A stretch of 64,000 nt of DNA. Origin: Anaerococcus vaginalis ATCC 51170 (lineage in GTDB: Bacteria; Bacillota; Clostridia; Tissierellales; Peptoniphilaceae). Under the pieces are notes generated by a model that was not told the origin of the DNA, searched no databases, and was given only the letters and a program-made list of their open reading frames with translations. Location of the stretch: NCBI RefSeq assembly GCF_000163295.1, contig NZ_GG700527.1, positions 1,211,403-1,275,402 of the forward strand, given 5' to 3'. Positions within the stretch are counted from its first letter, which is position 1, and every line of letters begins with the position of its first letter. The position numbers and the translations under genes are program-made. Below are positions 59,943 to 64,000 of this stretch, in pieces.

Positions 59943-61412
59943 TTATAGTCCTAACACCTCTTTATTCATGATATTAATAGCTTCTTGTTCTTGTTTGTAA
60001 GCTTGATAACGTAATTCATTTGCCTTGAAAGCAAGATTATTTATTAGTTCAATTTTCTTAACATCTTTTAAAAACGGTACAGATACTTTTTTCAATTGAA
60101 TAGGTTCTATAGCGTTCACAACACCACCATATTTTTGTCTATATATTAGTTTTTCCCCATATATGGAATTTAAAAAAATAAATATATAACCTACATAGTC
60201 TTTTTCACATTGCATTTGAATTAAATTATCACTTATAGCATATTTTCCTATTTGATGAAGCATAGCCATCATTACAGATCCTAGTGTACCTCTTGATGGT
60301 AATATAATTGAATTTTCTTTTATGAGCAATTCTTTTTCTAACCTGTTTTTATGAGCTTTTTTTGATAAGTATTTTCCTGTTTCTGACTTTAGTTGAAATA
60401 AATCTTTACCTCCTATGAATGGAACTCCATGTTCTTTTGTAACATATATTCTAGTGAATCTTCCAGGCAAAATAATATCTTTTACTAAAGCTTTATCATC
60501 TAAATACCTTAAATCGGCATGTTTACTCATATATTTTTCTATAACATCTATCAAAGGAATATGATAGCTTCCCTCTAATCTTCCATCTAAATCACTTAAT
60601 TTTGTAGAAAAAGAATTAATATCTTTGCTGTAAGAAAAAGCTTCTTTCTTTAATTCTTCAATTGGAGGTAACTCTAGCTCATCAATCATAATTTTAGTTG
60701 CTTCATCAATAAGTTTATTTGATTCATCTCTTTTAGCATATGATTGTAGAATTAAATCGTCAATTTTTTTCTTAATCATATCTGGAGGGTTAGGAATAGG
60801 CATGTTTTTTAATGCTTCTGGTTCAATTTCTAATATTACTGATCCAAATTTCTCTGCATGCAATAAATTTTGTGCAATATCGGTTTTAAGATAGGCATAT
60901 ACATATCCAGGAAATTTATCAATAACTAACCTTATTGCATGTTCACTAACTAAATATTTTGCTAATGACTTATTTACAAAAGTTACATTACCTATAGTTC
61001 CAGATCGAGATATCAAAATTATTTCTTCACTCAAAGAAAGTTGTTTAACCATAGAATTATCGGGAGAAACATATTTTATTGGTTTAGGATAAATATCTAA
61101 CATTTCTGAACTTCCAAGAAACCCTATAGACGTACTATCTATATCGCTTAAATAATTTCTTTTTGCACGTGGTCCATAGTAGCAATCATTAAACCCAATA
61201 TTATCTGATCCTAAAGTTATTACTTCATATTTACTATTGTTTAATAGCTGTAATGCATGATCTCTATCTATATTAAATGTTGATGCTTCTAATCGTTTAT
61301 CTCTAGTTAAAATATCGCTCAAAGAAACACTAGACCAGTTAATATCATCCTTAGGTATTTCAACTATTTCTATTAGTTGTTTTTCTAATTTTTTAGCTGC
61401 TGAATTTACCAT
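59943..61412 (-). CDS. Restriction-modification specificity subunit (HsdS/BcgIB-like)
   Basis: The 489-residue protein has two target-recognition halves. Each ends in a helical spacer: the first after NMPIPNPPDMIKKKIDDLIL, the second after VSVPFLKDVKKIELINNLAF. SRSGTIGNVTFVNKSLAKYL and LPSRGTLGSVMMAMLH are equivalent TRD segments. It selects the DNA sequence for the nuclease-methyltransferase whose gene overlaps by 7 bp. Recombination or domain swapping between TRDs is common in such genes, but no inverted partner copy is visible here. Confidence 0.9.
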   Translation of the reverse strand: MVNSAAKKLEKQLIEIVEIPKDDINWSSVSLSDILTRDKRLEASTFNIDRDHALQLLNNSKYEVITLGSDNIGFNDCYYGPRAKRNYLSDIDSTSIGFLGSSEMLDIYPKPIKYVSPDNSMVKQLSLSEEIILISRSGTIGNVTFVNKSLAKYLVSEHAIRLVIDKFPGYVYAYLKTDIAQNLLHAEKFGSVILEIEPEALKNMPIPNPPDMIKKKIDDLILQSYAKRDESNKLIDEATKIMIDELELPPIEELKKEAFSYSKDINSFSTKLSDLDGRLEGSYHIPLIDVIEKYMSKHADLRYLDDKALVKDIILPGRFTRIYVTKEHGVPFIGGKDLFQLKSETGKYLSKKAHKNRLEKELLIKENSIILPSRGTLGSVMMAMLHQIGKYAISDNLIQMQCEKDYVGYIFIFLNSIYGEKLIYRQKYGGVVNAIEPIQLKKVSVPFLKDVKKIELINNLAFKANELRYQAYKQEQEAINIMNKEVLGL

Positions 61413-63430
61413 GATATTCCCTCATTAATCTTCCATTTTCTAAAAATATCTGGTACGAGAATTGTTTGATCGTCAACAATTTTCTCTATACTTTCCATTT
61501 GGGCTGTTTTATCTCCTGCCGATGTTTCATCTAATCTATAGACGTTTTGTTTTTCAGGAACCATTATCTCGTTTCCTTCATTATCTCTTTTAAAAAGAGT
61601 GTTTCCTCTTTTATCATGACCAATTTTGTCAACTATTGCCATATAAATGTTATAATCAGCCATTTGTCCAGTAGATTCTTCTTTGGATATTTCTTCTTTT
61701 GTTTTCTTTTGTAAGATTAACACTGATGTTTGAGTACCATTTCTTGGTTGGAATGTATCTTCGTGTAAATCGATACTTGCAATAATCTTTGTATTTTTAA
61801 TCAGCCACTCTCTTATATAACCAGTGCCTGGCGAACCCAATAGAGCATCAGGAAGAACTATGCCCATTCTTCCACCTGGTTTTAAAAATTGATAGCATCT
61901 TTCTATAAATAATATTTCAGGGGAAACAGATGATTGATACCTATCAGTCATTGTCCATTTACCTGTTTTTTTATCCTGATTCCATATTCTGGCAAGTTCA
62001 AATTGAGATAATATAGCATGATCTTTTATTGGAATCTTACTACCAAATGGTGGGTTGGTTACAATTACATCAAAAAATCCTATATCATAGTGATTTATAA
62101 TTGATTTTTTATCAATTTGTAGAGCTGATGCTAATCTTGTTTTAAAATCATCTGTCCATTCATGGGGAGGTAAGAGGGAATTTGTTTGAAGAATATTTCC
62201 GCTGCCATCATTATTCATAACCATGTTCATCTTTGTCGCTTTTACTAAATCTGGATTAATATCAAATCCAAAATAGTTATTTTTTGCCATGTCAGAAATT
62301 TTATCTTGGAAAGCTTTCTTTTCATAATCATTCCAGTTTTCTTTATCTTTTCCAATATCTTTTGTGAATTCTGACCTTAATTGCTTCATAGCATGAGTCA
62401 TAGCAGTTACAACAAATCCTCCCGTTCCACAAGATGAGTCCAAAACTTTCTCATCAATAGTAGGATTTATCATTTCAACAACCATCTGCATTACATTTCT
62501 GGGTGTAAAAAATTCACCACGATCCCCTCTAAGGTAAGCACCAACTATTTCTTCATATGCTTTTCCCTTAATATCTATTCTTGTATTTAAAAGACTATAC
62601 TTTTGTAATTCGCTCACTATATAGGATAATGTCCTTGGATGTAATTTTATGCTATCATTCGGTTCAAAGATCTTTGCATTTTTCTTTTCTTTTTTTACTC
62701 TTTCAAATATCTTTTCTATCCTATTTTTAATGGTTAGTTGACCATCACCATTAGATCTTTCTTCACTTGTTGCATAAAATTCTAATGGTTTTGGAATGTC
62801 CCTCTCATCTTCAATTTTACAAAAAATAACTTTTAAAAGTTCAAAAAAAGCAGGTTGTTTTTGCATTCCTTCATTTACATAAATATGGTTATGACATGTT
62901 TTGAATGTGAATAACAAATTATCATCTGATGCGTTTTTTAAAGTTGTTCTTTTAGGTCTATTAATATCATCTAAGCTTCCATCAGCTGATGGAATGTCAT
63001 TATAGTCCATAAATTGTATAGATCCAGAATCATCTATATATTTTTTGAATACAAACTTTTCTTTACTATTTGTCCACATGCCCCATTCTGCATTGGAACA
63101 AGCTGACATATATGATTTTAATTGAGCGACCCCATCTTTAGAGTTACTAGCTTCAATTTTTTCACTTTTACATTCAATAATAATTTTTATATTTTCTTGT
63201 ATTTTATCAACTTTTTCATCAGGAAATATAACTATGTCTGCTCTCTTTTTACCAGAACCAATTTGAACTGTATATTCAACGCTTATTTGATCTCGATTAT
63301 ATTTATGTTCGTTTATTAGTCTTTTTTCAATAGTTTGACGTACATATTCTTCTGGCGTATCTTTTCTAAATTTTCCATCTATATAATCACATACCTTACC
63401 TTCAGGTATAACTATTACTTTTGATTCCAT
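61406..63430 (-). CDS. Fused restriction nuclease-adenine methyltransferase (BcgIA-like)
   Basis: The 674-residue protein combines an N-terminal HSDR_N-type PD-(D/E)xK nuclease with an N6-adenine methyltransferase. Likely nuclease residues are Asp65 in KKRADIVIFPD and Glu86-x-Lys88 in IIIECKSEK. The methyltransferase has GEFFTPRNVMQMVVEMI, motif I VLDSSCGTGGFVV (~329-341) and motif IV DVIVTNPPFG (~454-463). No helicase domain is present and no separate HsdR gene lies in the window. With the S subunit this matches type IIB/IIG-like BcgI organisation rather than classical type I. Whether cleavage is active is untested. Confidence 0.82.
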   Translation of the reverse strand: MESKVIVIPEGKVCDYIDGKFRKDTPEEYVRQTIEKRLINEHKYNRDQISVEYTVQIGSGKKRADIVIFPDEKVDKIQENIKIIIECKSEKIEASNSKDGVAQLKSYMSACSNAEWGMWTNSKEKFVFKKYIDDSGSIQFMDYNDIPSADGSLDDINRPKRTTLKNASDDNLLFTFKTCHNHIYVNEGMQKQPAFFELLKVIFCKIEDERDIPKPLEFYATSEERSNGDGQLTIKNRIEKIFERVKKEKKNAKIFEPNDSIKLHPRTLSYIVSELQKYSLLNTRIDIKGKAYEEIVGAYLRGDRGEFFTPRNVMQMVVEMINPTIDEKVLDSSCGTGGFVVTAMTHAMKQLRSEFTKDIGKDKENWNDYEKKAFQDKISDMAKNNYFGFDINPDLVKATKMNMVMNNDGSGNILQTNSLLPPHEWTDDFKTRLASALQIDKKSIINHYDIGFFDVIVTNPPFGSKIPIKDHAILSQFELARIWNQDKKTGKWTMTDRYQSSVSPEILFIERCYQFLKPGGRMGIVLPDALLGSPGTGYIREWLIKNTKIIASIDLHEDTFQPRNGTQTSVLILQKKTKEEISKEESTGQMADYNIYMAIVDKIGHDKRGNTLFKRDNEGNEIMVPEKQNVYRLDETSAGDKTAQMESIEKIVDDQTILVPDIFRKWKINEGISW

Positions 63431-63655
63431 TTAAAGTTCTCCTTTATTTCTTTGCAATTTAATAAGATCGCCAACTTCGACATTTAGCGCTATACAAATT
63501 CTTGCTAATACGTCAAGATCTATTCGTTTTACTTTATTATTTGCATATGAGTTTAATTGACTTCTTTGTAAATTAGCATTTTCTTCAAGCCAATTCTTGC
63601 TAATATTTTTTTCATTAAGTACTTCATTTATCGTAAATATAATTTCATTGCTCAT
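63431..63655 (-). CDS. XRE-family regulator of the restriction genes
   Basis: The 74-residue Cro/C1-type helix-turn-helix protein (VLNEKNISKNWLEENANLQR, LNSYANNKVKRIDLDVLARI, CIALNVEVGDLIKLQ) resembles controller proteins of restriction-modification systems. Its stop is adjacent to the ribosome binding site of the nuclease-methyltransferase gene. The ATG at 63655 is preceded only by a G7 tract at 7 nt. A clear promoter and an adjacent palindrome lie upstream. Confidence 0.85.
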   Translation of the reverse strand: MSNEIIFTINEVLNEKNISKNWLEENANLQRSQLNSYANNKVKRIDLDVLARICIALNVEVGDLIKLQRNKGEL

Positions 63656-63662
63656 TATTTGA

Positions 63663-63669
63663 CCCCCCC
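63663..63669 (-). repeat. G7 homopolymer at the XRE ribosome binding site
   Basis: Seven consecutive G on the minus strand, the longest G or C run noticed in this AT-rich window, located 7 nt before the XRE start codon where an SD is expected. Confidence 0.75.
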
Positions 63670-63683
63670 ATATAAACATATAT

Positions 63684-63712
63684 ATTATATCAAATAAAAC
63701 AAGTTTCTGCAA
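63684..63712 (-). promoter_or_regulatory. Promoter of the XRE/restriction operon
   Basis: TTGCAG (63712-63707), 17-nt spacer ending in TGA, TATAAT (63689-63684) on the minus strand, an extended -10 promoter. Confidence 0.8.
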
Positions 63713-63728
63713 CTGTATATATAGACAG
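63713..63728. promoter_or_regulatory. Candidate operator of the XRE regulator
   Basis: CTGTATATATAGACAG, with arms CTGT/ACAG around a TATATA core, directly abuts the -35 hexamer. Confidence 0.5.
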
Positions 63729-63747
63729 CTCTACAAACTTATATATC

Positions 63748-64000
63748 TTATTTCTTTCTTAATAATAGGGAATGTATATCCCATATTTCTTTTGCCAATT
63801 TTTCTATTTCTTTGTTCATTGATTCAATTTCATTCTTGTAAATAACACCAGTTGTATTAGTTGCTTTTGCAATCTGGTTTATATTATTTGTTACATTTGA
63901 AAGTAGCCATTGAAGATCTCTAAATGGTTCTAGGTCTACAATATAAATTTCTTTTTCTAATACACATTTTCTAAGAAAGTGGGACATTGTTTTGCAATTA
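63748..64000 (-). CDS. MobC-like plasmid mobilisation protein, N-terminus outside window
   Basis: The frame continues past the right edge without a stop (the codons before the first internal Met read NCKT), so the start is not in view. The visible part reads KTMSHFLRKCVLEKEIYIVD, then a segment with NNINQIAKATNTTG and a helical end KEIEKLAKEIW. This matches the C-terminal half of MobC, an accessory of the relaxosome. It marks the right side as part of an integrated mobilisable element or plasmid-derived island. Confidence 0.8.
   Translation of the reverse strand, partial: NCKTMSHFLRKCVLEKEIYIVDLEPFRDLQWLLSNVTNNINQIAKATNTTGVIYKNEIESMNKEIEKLAKEIWDIHSLLLRKK

Overview
The window is very AT-rich DNA with strong GGAGG-type ribosome binding sites and the gene content of a strictly anaerobic, amino-acid-fermenting Firmicute. 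Markers are [4Fe-4S]-type hydroxylamine reductase, corrinoid methyl-transfer proteins, 2-hydroxyacyl-CoA dehydratase activators, ECF-type vitamin uptake, T-box regulation and an NPKTG cell-wall sorting signal. The overall picture fits a Gram-positive anaerobic coccus (Anaerococcus/Peptoniphilus-like, Tissierellia); that placement is inference.

Layout: (1) 1-267, 3' part of msrB. (2) 365-6554, minus-strand operon with a B12-dependent methyl-transfer module: three uroporphyrinogen-decarboxylase-fold proteins (one short), a corrinoid protein, a ferredoxin-ASKHA corrinoid activator, and a DUF4430 lipoprotein next to an ECF S component that may import the cofactor. (3) 6836-13785, aspartate-fermentation operon: ammonia-lyase, dicarboxylate symporter, racemase, LysR regulator, fumarase and malic enzyme, i.e. 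D/L-aspartate to fumarate, malate and pyruvate. (4) 14.2-25.1 kb, housekeeping: tRNA-Leu, GDPD, a giant double-activase protein, isochorismatase-like hydrolase, radical SAM protein, rpsF-ssb-rpsR, P1 peptidase, a TIM-barrel protein and a degenerate GH13 protein. (5) 25.3-28.4 kb: an sdpR/sdpI-like pair with twin operators, a holin-like gene with two starts and a sequestered SD, and a complete T-box leader with no gene behind it. (6) 28.5-37.8 kb: a large coiled-coil/CAP-domain wall-anchored protein, a Crp/Fnr regulator, a double-cubane-cluster/activase/DUF3343 operon and hcp with a palindrome at the predicted -41.5 position. (7) 37.9-40.3 kb: HAD phosphatase, alanine dehydrogenase, SdpI-like protein. 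(8) 40.5-49.2 kb: a galacto-N-biose/lacto-N-biose (mucin and milk glycan) uptake and phosphorolysis operon. (9) 49.4-56 kb: ABC exporter, Na/Pi cotransporter, lipoprotein and small proteins. (10) 56.2-64 kb: an accessory island with a MobC fragment at the edge, an XRE regulator, a fused nuclease-methyltransferase with a specificity subunit (BcgI-like), a dipeptidase E, and a Rad50/RloC-like ATPase. Two ~145-bp direct repeats each sit just downstream of a gene there.

The most unusual signals are the orphan T-box (28154-28376), the hairpin that shortens an SD-AUG spacing from 23 to 8 nt (32098-32128), the hairpin and T-tract wrapped around the holin ribosome binding site, and the restriction/ATPase island with its gene-plus-3'-repeat arrangement and a G7 tract at the regulator's ribosome binding site.
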